Both the position numbers and the translations under genes were made by a program. Below the pieces are notes generated by a model. That model was not told the DNA's origin. It was given only the letters and a program-made list of their open reading frames with translations, and ran no database searches. From Enterobacter sp. C2 (GTDB lineage Bacteria; Pseudomonadota; Gammaproteobacteria; Enterobacterales; Enterobacteriaceae), in assembly GCF_019880405.1 (NCBI RefSeq), contig NZ_CP082269.1, positions 620,001-684,000 of the forward strand: a DNA stretch of 64,000 bases. Direction: 5' to 3'. The first letter of the stretch is position 1; each line of letters starts with the position of its first letter. This document shows positions 29,057-37,960 of the stretch, one piece after another.

Positions 29057-29947
29057 ATGAACCGCGAAGCGATTTGCCTTCAGCTGACAGAACAAATTAA
29101 GCAGCTGAAAAATAATGAAAACAGGCTCAGCGCTCTGCTGCCCGACGTGCGTCTGCTTTATGGCACCCAGCCGGGGACGCGTACGCCGGTCATGTACCAG
29201 CCTGGCATCGTGATCCTCTTTTCCGGGCATAAAATCGGCTATATCAACGATCGTGTATTTCGCTACGACACCAATGAGTACCTGCTGCTCACCGTGCCGC
29301 TGCCCTTTGAGTGCGAAACCTTCGCCACGCCAGAGGTACCGCTGGCGGGGATCCGTCTGAACGTGGATATTTTGCAGCTGCAGGAGCTGCTGATGGATAT
29401 CGGCGAAGATGAGCATTTTCAGCCAGCCATGGCGGCAAGCGGCATCAATTCGGCCACGCTATCTGGAGAGATCCTTTGCGCTATCGAGCGGCTGCTGGAC
29501 GTCATGGCCCGGCCGCTGGATGCGCGGATTTTGGGTAAGCAGATTGTGCGCGAAATCCTCTACCACGTGCTGACCGGGCCGTGCGGTGGGGCGCTGCTGG
29601 CGCTGGTGAGCCGCCAGACCCACTTTAGCCTCATCAGCCGGGTGCTGAAACGTATTGAAAGCCAGTACACCGAGAACCTGAGCGTGGACCAGCTGGCCGC
29701 AGAAGCGAACATGAGCGTGTCGGCGTTTCACCATAACTTTAAATCGGTGACCAGCACCTCGCCGCTGCAATATCTGAAGACCTACCGCCTACACCGGGCG
29801 CGAATGCTAATGATCCACGATGGTATGAAGGCCAGTGCGGCCGCGATACGCGTTGGCTATGAAAGCCCTTCGCAGTTCAGTCGCGAGTTCAAGCGCTACT
29901 TTGGCGTGACGCCGGGAGAGGATGCAGCAAGAATTAGAGGGGTATGA
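29057..29947 (+). CDS. yqhC: AraC-type activator YqhC
   Basis: 296-residue AraC-family regulator: N-terminal AraC_N domain ([20 protein letters not shown]) and C-terminal HTH pair ([59 protein letters not shown]). Divergent from yqhD, which it activates with dkgA upon aldehyde stress in E. coli. ATG 29057 was chosen over GTG 29042 because GTGGAGTGG supplies the ribosome site. Confidence 0.93.
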   Translation: MNREAICLQLTEQIKQLKNNENRLSALLPDVRLLYGTQPGTRTPVMYQPGIVILFSGHKIGYINDRVFRYDTNEYLLLTVPLPFECETFATPEVPLAGIRLNVDILQLQELLMDIGEDEHFQPAMAASGINSATLSGEILCAIERLLDVMARPLDARILGKQIVREILYHVLTGPCGGALLALVSRQTHFSLISRVLKRIESQYTENLSVDQLAAEANMSVSAFHHNFKSVTSTSPLQYLKTYRLHRARMLMIHDGMKASAAAIRVGYESPSQFSREFKRYFGVTPGEDAARIRGV

Positions 29948-29956
29948 GGATGATCC

Positions 29957-29984
29957 AGGCCGGATAAGCACAGCGCCATCCGGC
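29957..29984. repeat. REP variant acting as terminator between yqhC and yghB
   Basis: GGCCGGATAAGCAC...GCCATCCGGC followed by TTTTA. This is an A/T-variant of the REP family at 8995 and fits a bidirectional terminator between convergent yqhC and yghB. Confidence 0.75.
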
Positions 29985-30003
29985 TTTTACCCTAATGGAG
30001 AAA

Positions 30004-30663
30004 TCACGCGTTGCAGTATTTCTTCTTAATCACCACCACCAGCGTACCCAGCAGCCCGGCGACCAGCAGGAATACCGGCAGGATCATCAGGAAGGTCATG
30101 ACCTGATCTTCATGACGCTTCACGAAGGGGATCATGCTCAGGGCATAGCCGAGGCCGGTAACCACGCCTACCCACAGCAGGGCGCTCAGCCAGTTAAATA
30201 GCTGAAAACGACGGTTTGACAGCCCGGAGATACCGGCCATGGTTGGCAGCAGGGTGCGCACGAAGGCGAGGAAGCGCCCGGCCAGCAATGCCAGCAGGCC
30301 ATGCCTGTCAAACATGCAGGTGGCACGTTCGTGATACTTAGCTGGCAGCTGCGCCAGCCAGCCTTTGACTACCCGCGTATTACCGAGCCAGCGGCCCTGG
30401 ATATAGCTCAGCCAGCAGCCAAGGCTTGCGGCCGTCGTCAGGATCACCAGCGCCGGGACAAAGTCCATCACGCCGCGGGCGATCAGCGCCCCAGTCAGCA
30501 GCAGCAGGCTGTCGCCGGGTAAGAACGAGGCAGGAAGCAGTCCATTTTCCAAAAACAGCGTCGCAAACATAACCAGGTAAACAACACCAACAACATGTGG
30601 ATTAGCTAACGCTGCGAAATCGTGTTGCCAGAGCGCAGCGATAATTTCTTGAATAACAGCCAT
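30004..30663 (-). CDS. yghB: DedA-family membrane protein YghB
   Basis: 219-residue DedA/SNARE-associated protein, proposed to act in proton-dependent undecaprenyl-phosphate or lipid handling and required with YqjA for envelope integrity in E. coli. Signature features: [16 protein letters not shown] with the re-entrant acidic residue, and [18 protein letters not shown] with the essential arginines. Start MAVIQEII at 30663 preferred over a two-residue extension. A second DedA protein (yabI) lies at 62955. Confidence 0.95.
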   Translation of the reverse strand: MAVIQEIIAALWQHDFAALANPHVVGVVYLVMFATLFLENGLLPASFLPGDSLLLLTGALIARGVMDFVPALVILTTAASLGCWLSYIQGRWLGNTRVVKGWLAQLPAKYHERATCMFDRHGLLALLAGRFLAFVRTLLPTMAGISGLSNRRFQLFNWLSALLWVGVVTGLGYALSMIPFVKRHEDQVMTFLMILPVFLLVAGLLGTLVVVIKKKYCNA

Positions 30664-30794
30664 GGACATTCCTGTGGAACCGCGTAATTAAGGCTTATTG
30701 TACTCCTGAAATGCCCGCAGCACCTTGATCGTTAGCGCAAGAAATGCAGACAATTCCACTGGTTTTGTCTAAATTTGTACCAGCCTCATACACT

Positions 30795-31982
30795 TTACAC
30801 GATACGCTCAAATCCTGCCGCTAAATCAGCCATCAGATCGTCAACGTTTTCTAAACCAATATGTACGCGGATCAGCGTCCCGGTGAAGTCAACTTCTCCC
30901 TCAGGACGGATAGCGGCGATGTGCTCCGGCTGGTTAGCGAGGATCAGTGACTCAAAGCCGCCCCAGGAGTAGGCCATGCTGAACAGGCTGAAGTTATCCA
31001 GATAGGCCGCCAGCTCGTCGTTGCTCAGGCGTTTGTTCAGCACAAACGAGAAGAGTCCGCTGCTGCCGGTAAAGTCCCGCTTCCAGTACTCGTGGCCCTT
31101 GCTGCCCGGTAGAGCAGGGTGGTTCACCTGCGCCACCTGCGGATGCGTCGCCAGCCACTCGGCAATCGCCAGGCTGCTCTCATGGTGCTGACGCAGGCGC
31201 ACGCCCAGAGTGCGCAAGCCGCGGCTGGTCATGTAGGCGGTGTCCGCATCCACCATCTGGCCCATCAGATAGGCATTCTCGCGCAGCTGATCCCAGCAGC
31301 GGGCATTGGACACCGCCGTGCCGACCATCGCATCCGAGTGACCAATCAGGTACTTGGTCCCGGCCTGGATTGAGATATCGATTCCAAACTCCAGCGCCTT
31401 AAACAGAATGCCCGCCGCCCAGGTATTGTCGATCATGATGATCGCCTCTGGGGCCACGCGTCTGACCGCCGCCACAATCGCCGGAACGTCGTGGACTTCC
31501 ATGGTGATAGAGCCGGGCGCTTCGAGGAACACCACTTTTGTATTGGGCTGGATCAAATTAGCGATATCCGCGCCGATCAGCGGATCGAACCAGCCGGTGG
31601 TGACGCCGAGCTTCGCTAAAATTTTGGTACAGAAGTCCTGCGTTGGCTCATAGGCGGTGTTGGTTATCAGGACATGGTCGCCCTGCTCAACAAAGGCGAG
31701 GAGAGTATTTGCCACAGCGGCCGCGCCGCAGGGGAAGAGCGCGCAGCCTGCGCCGCCCTCGAGTTCGCACATCGCTTCCTGCAGGGAGAAGTGGGTTAGC
31801 GTTCCCCGGCGACCGTAGAACAGTTCGCCTTTGGCCCGGCCGCGCGTGGCCTGCTTCTTAGCTTCCACCGTTTCAAAGACCAGCGACGAGGCGCGCTGGA
31901 TCACGCTGTTTACTGAACCCTGGGTGTATTTTTTGCTGCGTCCGGCATTTACCAGCGCGGTATCAATGTGCTTCGCTGTCAT
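30795..31982 (-). CDS. metC: Cystathionine beta-lyase
   Basis: 395-residue PLP enzyme cleaving cystathionine to homocysteine, pyruvate and ammonia in methionine synthesis. The PLP lysine lies in [25 protein letters not shown] and MIDNTWAAG are family blocks. Start [11 protein letters not shown] at 31982 matches E. coli; the 30-residue longer ORF overlaps the operator region. Met-box repeats lie 22 bp upstream. Divergent from exbBD. Confidence 0.96.
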   Translation of the reverse strand: MTAKHIDTALVNAGRSKKYTQGSVNSVIQRASSLVFETVEAKKQATRGRAKGELFYGRRGTLTHFSLQEAMCELEGGAGCALFPCGAAAVANTLLAFVEQGDHVLITNTAYEPTQDFCTKILAKLGVTTGWFDPLIGADIANLIQPNTKVVFLEAPGSITMEVHDVPAIVAAVRRVAPEAIIMIDNTWAAGILFKALEFGIDISIQAGTKYLIGHSDAMVGTAVSNARCWDQLRENAYLMGQMVDADTAYMTSRGLRTLGVRLRQHHESSLAIAEWLATHPQVAQVNHPALPGSKGHEYWKRDFTGSSGLFSFVLNKRLSNDELAAYLDNFSLFSMAYSWGGFESLILANQPEHIAAIRPEGEVDFTGTLIRVHIGLENVDDLMADLAAGFERIV

Positions 31983-32003
31983 CTTTACGCTACCCTGATT
32001 TTT

Positions 32004-32027
32004 ATACGTCTGGATGTCCAGACTACC
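32004..32027 (-). promoter_or_regulatory. MetJ operator (met boxes) of metC
   Basis: Three contiguous 8-mers, ATACGTCT, GGATGTCC and AGACTACC (plus-strand reading), approximate tandem met boxes (AGACGTCT). They lie just upstream of metC, where MetJ with S-adenosylmethionine would repress. Confidence 0.65.
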
Positions 32028-32173
32028 ACGGCAGGAGATAAATTGAGCCCGGCAAGCGCAGAAAAGCGACATTTTTTTAATGCGGTGTCTGCTCGAAAAC
32101 TCTGAAAATGGCTCTTACCGCCTTTTTTACTGCGTAAGCGCAAGGAAACTTTGTCAAAATTAGGCCAGTATGT

Positions 32174-32200
32174 AAATACTAATGAGAACTACTATCAATT
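32174..32200 (+). promoter_or_regulatory. Fur box of exbB
   Basis: Overlapping AATGAGAAC and ACTATCAATT elements at 32181-32200, extended to 32174, resemble the Fur 19-mer (GATAATGATAATCATTATC). Location 60-85 bp before the exbB start fits iron repression known in E. coli. Confidence 0.6.
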
Positions 32201-32258
32201 CGATGCTGTTTTGATATTATTACGCCAAGATTTTGTGATTTGCGTCCGGAGATACAGA

Positions 32259-32993
32259 GTGGGTAATAATTTGATGCAGACGGATCTCTCCGTTTGGGGT
32301 ATGTATCACCATGCCGATATCGTCGTGAAGCTGGTGATGATTGGTTTGATTCTGGCGTCCGTAGTTACCTGGGCCATTTTCTTCAGCAAAAGCGTGGAGA
32401 TGTTCTCGCATAAGCGCCGCCTTAAGCGCGAGCAGAAGCTGTTAAGCGCAGCGCGCACGCTGGATCAGGCAAGCGAAATCGCAGCTGGTTTCCACGCCAA
32501 CAGCCTGAGCACGCTGCTGCTGAATGAAGCGCAGAACGAGCTTGAGCTCTCCGCTGGCTCGGAAGATAACGAAGGCATCAAAGAGCGTACCGGCTTCCGT
32601 CTGGAGCGTCGCGTCGCCGCTGTGGGCCGCCACCTGGGGCGCGGTAACGGCTTCCTCGCTACCATTGGGGCCATCTCACCGTTTATCGGCCTGTTTGGTA
32701 CCGTATGGGGCATCATGAACAGCTTTATCGGTATCGCCCAGACGCAGACCACTAACCTTGCCGTCGTGGCACCCGGTATCGCCGAGGCGCTGCTGGCAAC
32801 GGCAATCGGCCTGGTGGCTGCTATTCCGGCCGTTGTGATCTACAACATTTTTGCTCGCTCTATCGGCGGCTATAAAGCCATGCTGGGCGACGTCGCCGCG
32901 CAGGTGCTGCTGCTGCAGAGCCGCGATCTAGACCTGGCTGCCAGCCCGTCGGCTGCGCCGGTTCACTCCGCACAGAAATTACGTTTAGGTTAA
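32259..32993 (+). CDS. exbB: TonB-complex proton channel subunit ExbB
   Basis: 244-residue inner-membrane protein with three TM segments; the pentamer carries protons that energise TonB for siderophore and B12 uptake. GTG start at 32259 (VGNNLMQTDLSVWG) follows CGGAG and gives exactly the E. coli length; the in-frame ORF start at 32151 would run through the Fur box. The pore segment AIGLVAAIPAVVIYN is conserved. exbD starts 6 bp later. Confidence 0.96.
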   Translation: MGNNLMQTDLSVWGMYHHADIVVKLVMIGLILASVVTWAIFFSKSVEMFSHKRRLKREQKLLSAARTLDQASEIAAGFHANSLSTLLLNEAQNELELSAGSEDNEGIKERTGFRLERRVAAVGRHLGRGNGFLATIGAISPFIGLFGTVWGIMNSFIGIAQTQTTNLAVVAPGIAEALLATAIGLVAAIPAVVIYNIFARSIGGYKAMLGDVAAQVLLLQSRDLDLAASPSAAPVHSAQKLRLG

Positions 32994-32999
32994 TTCCGT

Positions 33000-33425
33000 A
33001 TGGCAATGCGTCTTAATGAAAATCTGGACGATAACGGTGAAATGCATGAGATCAACGTGACGCCGTTTATCGACGTCATGCTGGTGCTGCTGATTATCTT
33101 CATGGTGGCGGCCCCGCTGGCCACCGTTGATGTGAAGGTAAACCTACCGGCCTCTTCCAGTCAGCCGCAACCGCGTCCGGAGAAGCCGATCTACCTGTCG
33201 GTGAAAGCGGATAACAGCATGTTTATCGGTAACGATCCGGTGACCGAAGAGACGATGGTTAACGCGCTGAATACCCTGACCGAAGGCAAGAAGGACACCA
33301 CCGTCTTCTTCCGGGCGGATAAAACCGTCAATTACGAAACGATGATGAAGGTGATGGACACTCTGCATCAGGCAGGCTATCTGAAGATTGGTCTGGTGGG
33401 TGAAGAGGTAACACGCGCCAAATAA
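33000..33425 (+). CDS. exbD: TonB-complex subunit ExbD
   Basis: 141-residue single-TM protein; Asp25 in TPFIDVMLVLLIIF is the essential protonatable residue. The periplasmic domain (PEKPIYLSVKADNSMFIGNDPV) matches E. coli, same length. Cotranscribed with exbB and followed by a strong terminator. Confidence 0.97.
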   Translation: MAMRLNENLDDNGEMHEINVTPFIDVMLVLLIIFMVAAPLATVDVKVNLPASSSQPQPRPEKPIYLSVKADNSMFIGNDPVTEETMVNALNTLTEGKKDTTVFFRADKTVNYETMMKVMDTLHQAGYLKIGLVGEEVTRAK

Positions 33426-33446
33426 GCGCGGTGTTCAGACAAAGAG

Positions 33447-33473
33447 AAGGGGGCCATGGCGGCCCCCTTTTTT
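33447..33473. terminator. Bidirectional terminator between exbD and yghA
   Basis: AAGGGGGCC / GGCCCCCTT 9-bp stem with a five-base loop and T run on the plus strand; A residues on the other side may allow use by the convergent yghA. Confidence 0.9.
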
Positions 33474-33486
33474 ATTGCCTACAAAA

Positions 33487-34383
33487 CTAGCTCAAATGCA
33501 TCCCGCCGGTGACGCCGTGTACTTCGGCAGTCACATAGCTCGACTCTTGGCTTGCCAGGTAGACGTAAACAGCGGCGACTTCAGCAGGCTGCCCGGCGCG
33601 TTTCAGCGGTGTAGACTGGCCAAACTGCGGCAGCTTCTCCTGCGGCTGGCCACCGGAGATTTGCAGCGCAGTCCAGACAGGGCCTGGGGCAACGCTGTTC
33701 ACACGAATGCCTTTCTCGGCCACCTGTTTTGCCAGCCCGCGGGTAAAGTTTAGGATTGCCGCCTTGGTAGAGGCATAGTCCAACAGGGTCGCGTTTGGCT
33801 GGTAGGCTTCCACCGAGGAGGTGGTGATAATGCTGGCACCCGGCTGCAGGAACTTCAGCGCCTCCTGCGTGATCCAGAACAGCGAGAAGACGTTGGTTTT
33901 ATAGGTCTGCTCAAACTGCTCTGAGGTAAGATCGGCAATATCTTCCACGGCGGTCTGTTTACCGGCAACCAGCGCCAGGATATCTAAGCCACCTAGCGCA
34001 TCGCGCGCCTGGTTAACCAGCGAGCGGGTAAAGGCTTCATCGGTCAGATCGCCTGGGATCAGCACCGCTTTGCGCCCTTCGGCTTCAATCAGCGCTTTAA
34101 CTTCCTGCGCATCCTCTTCCTCAGCGGGCAGGTAGTTGATAACCACATCAGCGCCTTCACGCGCGTAAGCGATGGCGGCAGCGCGTCCGATGCCGGAGTC
34201 GCCCCCTGTCACCAGTGCCTTACGATCCTTAAGGCGGCCGCTACCTACATAGCTCTTCTCGCCACAGTCTGGGACGGGATCCATTTTAGCCTGCACCCCT
34301 GGCGCGGGCTGTTTCTGTTTCGGAAATCCCTCAGTGTAATACTGTGTAGTGGGATCCTGAATTTTCGTCTGGTCGTTTGCCAT
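33487..34383 (-). CDS. yghA: Short-chain oxidoreductase YghA
   Basis: 298-residue SDR with NADP loop [20 protein letters not shown] and catalytic Ser/Tyr/Lys ([22 protein letters not shown]). E. coli YghA reduces carbonyls and is proposed to act on glyoxal or sugar aldehydes. The N-terminal arm ([17 protein letters not shown]) is typical. Start at 34383 (MANDQTKIQ) preferred over 34407. Confidence 0.94.
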   Translation of the reverse strand: MANDQTKIQDPTTQYYTEGFPKQKQPAPGVQAKMDPVPDCGEKSYVGSGRLKDRKALVTGGDSGIGRAAAIAYAREGADVVINYLPAEEEDAQEVKALIEAEGRKAVLIPGDLTDEAFTRSLVNQARDALGGLDILALVAGKQTAVEDIADLTSEQFEQTYKTNVFSLFWITQEALKFLQPGASIITTSSVEAYQPNATLLDYASTKAAILNFTRGLAKQVAEKGIRVNSVAPGPVWTALQISGGQPQEKLPQFGQSTPLKRAGQPAEVAAVYVYLASQESSYVTAEVHGVTGGMHLS

Positions 34384-34496
34384 AAGTCGTCTCCATCTGT
34401 GATACATCCTGATTAAGGATAGATGCTTATAGGGGAAATGCAGGCGATTCGGACGATTTCCTATGGCTAGCGATCGCGGCCTAAGCTCTTGCGAAG

Positions 34497-34946
34497 TTAT
34501 GGTTTGGAGGAGGTAGAGGGGCGCGCAGGCATGCTTTCCTGCTCATCAGGAAGTGCAACCACATTGACATTGCCGGTGCGATACTCACCGTCAGCAAGTT
34601 TGCGAGTAAGCCGTAGCGTGGCGGCTTCACGCTCCAGGATGTGCTGGTAGTTTGTTTCCAGCGTTGCCATGATCTTTTCCTCCAGGTCGGGACAGAGGGC
34701 GATAATTTCATTGATTGCCGCGCCGTAGATCTCCTCTTTAACCTGTAGGGCATAGATCTCACGGCGGTTCTGCCACTTCAGCTTTATCAATGCCGCCGGG
34801 ATAGAGACTGACTCCCTGGCAATACGCTGAATCGTCTCATTTTTATTTTGAATTAACGCATCCAGATTTTGCTTTAAGATAAATTCATCTGTTTTTGTCT
34901 CATCTAAAGTCAAATAGACATTGTTATTCTTAATTTCTTTATCCAC
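34497..34946 (-). CDS. Hypothetical charged helical protein (downstream gene of pair)
   Basis: 149 residues from GTG 34946, which overlaps the upstream stop by eight bases (GTGGATAA); AGGA precedes it by seven bases, so coupled translation is likely. The sequence is rich in K, E, N and predicted helical, with a Ser/Pro-rich tail ([11 protein letters not shown]). No signal peptide, TM or recognised motif. I do not recognise the family. The longer 180-aa reading to 35039 is less likely given the coupled GTG. Confidence 0.6.
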   Translation of the reverse strand: MDKEIKNNNVYLTLDETKTDEFILKQNLDALIQNKNETIQRIARESVSIPAALIKLKWQNRREIYALQVKEEIYGAAINEIIALCPDLEEKIMATLETNYQHILEREAATLRLTRKLADGEYRTGNVNVVALPDEQESMPARPSTSSKP

Positions 34947-35352
34947 GCGAATCGTCCTGTAGCGTATAAAACATAGGCATATCTTTTTCGTGGGTGATGA
35001 GATTAAGCCAAATTTCATTTCCAGCATCATTAATCTCACTGGTTTTTTTTGCGATTATTTGACTTAAAAGCTGTGGGTCGATGTCGCCTGCGCCCTGGAG
35101 ATCGTTTAGCAACCGACGAAAGCATTCAATTTTTACCACCCGGTATAGCCTGTCTTTTATATGACGGTCACGCTCTTCCAGCAGCATATTACGTGATTGC
35201 CGGGTAGGGTTCACGTTAGTTAATATATCGCTTTCATAATCTGCGAGCGTCGTTTTCCCCTGGGCTAAATTGACATCTTTTTCTGCTTCTCCCGCGTCTG
35301 TTTTCTCCGTGCAAACGTGAAAACGTGCCGGGACAAGGTTCTCGGGCAGCAT
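34939..35352 (-). CDS. Hypothetical protein (upstream gene of pair)
   Basis: 137 residues from ATG 35352 with AGGA eight bases upstream. Soluble, charged, helical middle (RNMLLEERDRHIKDRLYRVVKIECFRRLL). First gene of a two-gene unit with 34497-34946 and divergent from the gene at 35456, leaving a ~100-bp shared promoter region. Not recognised. It lies at the edge of the accessory stretch after yghA. Confidence 0.6.
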   Translation of the reverse strand: MLPENLVPARFHVCTEKTDAGEAEKDVNLAQGKTTLADYESDILTNVNPTRQSRNMLLEERDRHIKDRLYRVVKIECFRRLLNDLQGAGDIDPQLLSQIIAKKTSEINDAGNEIWLNLITHEKDMPMFYTLQDDSRG

Positions 35353-35405
35353 CGGTAATATCCTGTTATTTCAACGAGGTGGAGAAGGTTAGGGCGTGAG
35401 TGTCG

Positions 35406-35434
35406 TTGACAATATCATGGTGCAATTTTAAAAT
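35406..35434 (+). promoter_or_regulatory. Sigma-70 promoter for the 35456 gene
   Basis: TTGACA (35406-35411), 17-bp spacer, TAAAAT (35429-35434): a near-consensus promoter with a predicted start near 35441 and only ~15 bases of leader before GGAG and the ATG at 35456. Confidence 0.7.
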
Positions 35435-35455
35435 CAAAAAAAATGGAGCCCGCAG

Positions 35456-35977
35456 ATGAACACTGTTTTTTATTCTGTTATTGCCCTGCTGCTGCTTACC
35501 GGTGGCGTACTTTTAATGATGCGTGGGTTCGATGAAAGCTCGCCAGAGGCAGAGATAAGTCCCGATTACGGCCCCGTACCCTTAACAAAAGAGGAGGGGG
35601 AAGATCATTTTTCTATGCTGATGAATGCCATTACCCCCGTCTGGTACTGGCGCATAAACCATGAATATATTGATTTTCTCCACGCCACTATTAAGCGAAT
35701 GAACATGGCGGATCTGAACCGCACGCCGGGATTATTTGAAGCGCAGCGCCGCTGTAGCGATCTCAATTCGGCGGTGTATCGTTATTATGACAATATAAAA
35801 AAACGCTGTCTTAACGGTGAGAAGGTTTCCCATGCCGATCTGAACGTACTCAATTTACGCCAGTGTTTTCGGGAGTTTAGCCTTGAGGCCTACCCCGCGC
35901 TGGTCGCGCTGGTATGGCCTGAGTACCAGCGTCCGGATGTCGATCCCAATCAGGTAACAACCTTCCCCGTAGAGTAA
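35456..35977 (+). CDS. Hypothetical single-TM protein
   Basis: 173 residues: an N-terminal hydrophobic segment (~4-22, YSVIALLLLTGGVLLMM) anchors it, followed by a soluble helical domain with several Tyr/Trp (VWYWRINHEYIDFLHATIKRMN). It has no lipobox, so it is probably a bitopic inner-membrane protein. Good RBS GGAG and a strong promoter. Family not recognised. Followed after 188 bp by the DUF3289 gene. Confidence 0.65.
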   Translation: MNTVFYSVIALLLLTGGVLLMMRGFDESSPEAEISPDYGPVPLTKEEGEDHFSMLMNAITPVWYWRINHEYIDFLHATIKRMNMADLNRTPGLFEAQRRCSDLNSAVYRYYDNIKKRCLNGEKVSHADLNVLNLRQCFREFSLEAYPALVALVWPEYQRPDVDPNQVTTFPVE

Positions 35978-36039
35978 CCGCTCTGGTGGCTGACCCAGCA
36001 ATCCACCCTCAACGTGTCTCCAGACAGACGCGCCTCACC

Positions 36040-36070
36040 TAAGTTGCTTAAGTGAAATTTAAGCAACTTA
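36040..36070. repeat. Perfect inverted repeat upstream of DUF3289 gene
   Basis: TAAGTTGCTTAA and TTAAGCAACTTA arms (12 bp) around a seven-base spacer, about 95 bp before the DUF3289 ATG. It has no T tract on either strand, so it looks more like an operator for a dimeric regulator than a terminator. Confidence 0.55.
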
Positions 36071-36165
36071 TGTCAAAAAAGCCTCGTCCAAAGTCTCTAC
36101 AATACCCTTCATATTCATATGGTTAATAAGACCTGTTACATGTCATAGGAAGGGGTGAACAGCTC

Positions 36166-37032
36166 ATGGACGACAGGGTGGCAGACACGGCTCTTACACC
36201 GCAGGTGCAGCATTTTCCCTGTGTGGTGTATGAAACGCAGAAGAAAATGGATGATTATCAGGCCCCCGATATGCGTTACGGCGATCTCAGCGCCCATCGC
36301 CTGATGACGTACTATGGACTCACCGATGTTTCAACCCTGGTAGACCCCTATACTCTGCAACAGCTTCCAGGGAATAGCGTTCACGTTCCTATCTACCAAC
36401 CGTTGCCCAAAAGGGTAACGTTAAGCCGTGGGGAGTGTATTCGACGTATGTTTAACGAGATGCGTTCGCTCTCCCATATGCCGTTCTCGCTGTATGGGCC
36501 GTATCGCTATGTGATTAATGAGATGATTGATCATCTGCAAAACGGTCACGGACAGGTCTTCCGTTCACCGTTGTTGAATCAGGCGCTTAGGGAGCAAATC
36601 ACTCAGGACAGCTCAGCCGATAACACGCTCACAGGTATAAAGGGTGTTTTGGATGCCAACGTTAATAAACAAAATAAAACTGTCCCAATCTCTTTAAAAT
36701 CAATGGTGAAAGAGAAAATCTCAAGCGGCCGCTTACCTAAATTTAATCGCTTTGAGGACAGGGCTAACGGCTTAGGGATCACTGTCCATGATACGTGGGC
36801 AACACACATCACGATTACATCAGTTGTTTTTAGCGCCACGAACTGGAAAGCCTCAGTACATTATCGCATTCAGGATCACTTTGGACTGGATGACGACGAC
36901 ATCTTGAACTGGGAGTTTCGGCAGTGGCGTTTCTTCCGCCTGTGGTTTGTCTTACAGCGGTACAATGCGATGGCCCACAGACCCTTTATTACCGAGATGG
37001 AAACCACAATGGAGATCGCTGGCTCATTATGA
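36166..37032 (+). CDS. DUF3289 family protein
   Basis: 288-residue soluble protein I recognise as DUF3289-like (N-terminal MRYGDLSAHRLMTYYGLTDVS; C-terminal block with DDDDILNWEFRQWRFFRLWFVLQRYNAMAHRPFITEM). No signal peptide. AGGAAGGGG gives a strong RBS. Its stop overlaps the start of the first DUF943 gene (ATGA), so the two are translationally coupled. Possibly the toxic or effector partner of the DUF943 membrane proteins; function unproven. Confidence 0.7.
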   Translation: MDDRVADTALTPQVQHFPCVVYETQKKMDDYQAPDMRYGDLSAHRLMTYYGLTDVSTLVDPYTLQQLPGNSVHVPIYQPLPKRVTLSRGECIRRMFNEMRSLSHMPFSLYGPYRYVINEMIDHLQNGHGQVFRSPLLNQALREQITQDSSADNTLTGIKGVLDANVNKQNKTVPISLKSMVKEKISSGRLPKFNRFEDRANGLGITVHDTWATHITITSVVFSATNWKASVHYRIQDHFGLDDDDILNWEFRQWRFFRLWFVLQRYNAMAHRPFITEMETTMEIAGSL

Positions 37033-37475
37033 AATTGTCTTTTAAAACATGCGGCATTGCCGCTTGCATTGCAGGGGCGCTCATCCTGGCATGGATAAAC
37101 TTTCGCCCGGTAGAGTTGGTAGCCGTACATCAGCACGATGAATTTGCCTATATCCTTGTGCATAACTTCCCCCTGACGGATAAAGGCAAAATTGCGTGGT
37201 GGCTGGCTCATGCCGATAAGCTAAAGGAAAAATACGCTTTTCCCCGACCCGGCCCGTACGGACTTTACTTCATCATATTCTGGGATTTCGGTGACGGCTA
37301 TAAGGAGGACGCGTTCGATCTGTTCTGCTTTAGCGACATGAAAACAAAGAAAAACTGCGTCGATAAAAACTTTGTTTTTATGGTAAATAATACTCGTGAT
37401 GGCACTGTTGTTTTTACCACTGATATTGACAAATACACGCTAAAAGACGGAAAGATTGTTCCTTATAAGATTTAA
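37029..37475 (+). CDS. DUF943 family membrane protein, copy 1
   Basis: 148 residues: one N-terminal TM segment (CGIAACIAGALILAWI) and a periplasmic domain with the family pattern RPVELVAVHQ, NFPLTDKGKIAWWL, FWDFGDGYKEDAFDLFCF, DMKTKKNC. ATG 37029 overlaps the DUF3289 stop. Only two or three cysteines, one pair likely disulfide-bonded. A role as immunity protein for the upstream gene is inferred from coupling and duplication. Confidence 0.78.
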   Translation: MKLSFKTCGIAACIAGALILAWINFRPVELVAVHQHDEFAYILVHNFPLTDKGKIAWWLAHADKLKEKYAFPRPGPYGLYFIIFWDFGDGYKEDAFDLFCFSDMKTKKNCVDKNFVFMVNNTRDGTVVFTTDIDKYTLKDGKIVPYKI

Positions 37476-37513
37476 CGTGTTGAGTAGGTGCCTAAATGGA
37501 TAACGCTCGTATT

Positions 37514-37960
37514 ATGAAATTTTCTCTCAAAAAATGTGGGATTGTCGCTTGCATAGCGGGAGCGCTGTTGCTGGCATGGATTAACCTCCGCCCGGTAGAG
37601 CTGGTTGCCGTACATCAGCACAATGAATTTGCCTACATTCTGGTGCGTAACTTCCCCCTCACGGATAGAGGCAAAATTGCATGGTGGCTGGCTCACACCG
37701 ATGAGTTAAAAGCGAAATATGGTTTTCCCCGCCCCGGTCTGTACGGATTGTATTCCATCTCTTTCTGGGATTTCAAAGACGGCTATAAAGAAGACGCGTT
37801 CGATCTGTTCTGCTTTAGGGATATGAAAACCAGGAAAAACTGCATCGAAAAAAACATTGTGTTTAGTGTCGATAATACTCGCTATGGCACAGTTTTTTTT
37901 ACCACTGACTATGGCAGGTACACGTTGAAAGACGGAAAAATCGTCTCTTTTACGCTCTGA
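37514..37960 (+). CDS. DUF943 family membrane protein, copy 2
   Basis: 148 residues, aligning without gaps to copy 1 with 33 differences by hand count (about 78% identity). The TM, NFPLTDRGKIAWWL and DMKTRKNC blocks are kept. ATG 37514 was chosen by alignment to copy 1; an in-frame ATG at 37496 would add six residues and has a comparable weak RBS. It is a recent tandem duplication; differences cluster in the C-terminal half. Confidence 0.78.
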   Translation: MKFSLKKCGIVACIAGALLLAWINLRPVELVAVHQHNEFAYILVRNFPLTDRGKIAWWLAHTDELKAKYGFPRPGLYGLYSISFWDFKDGYKEDAFDLFCFRDMKTRKNCIEKNIVFSVDNTRYGTVFFTTDYGRYTLKDGKIVSFTL

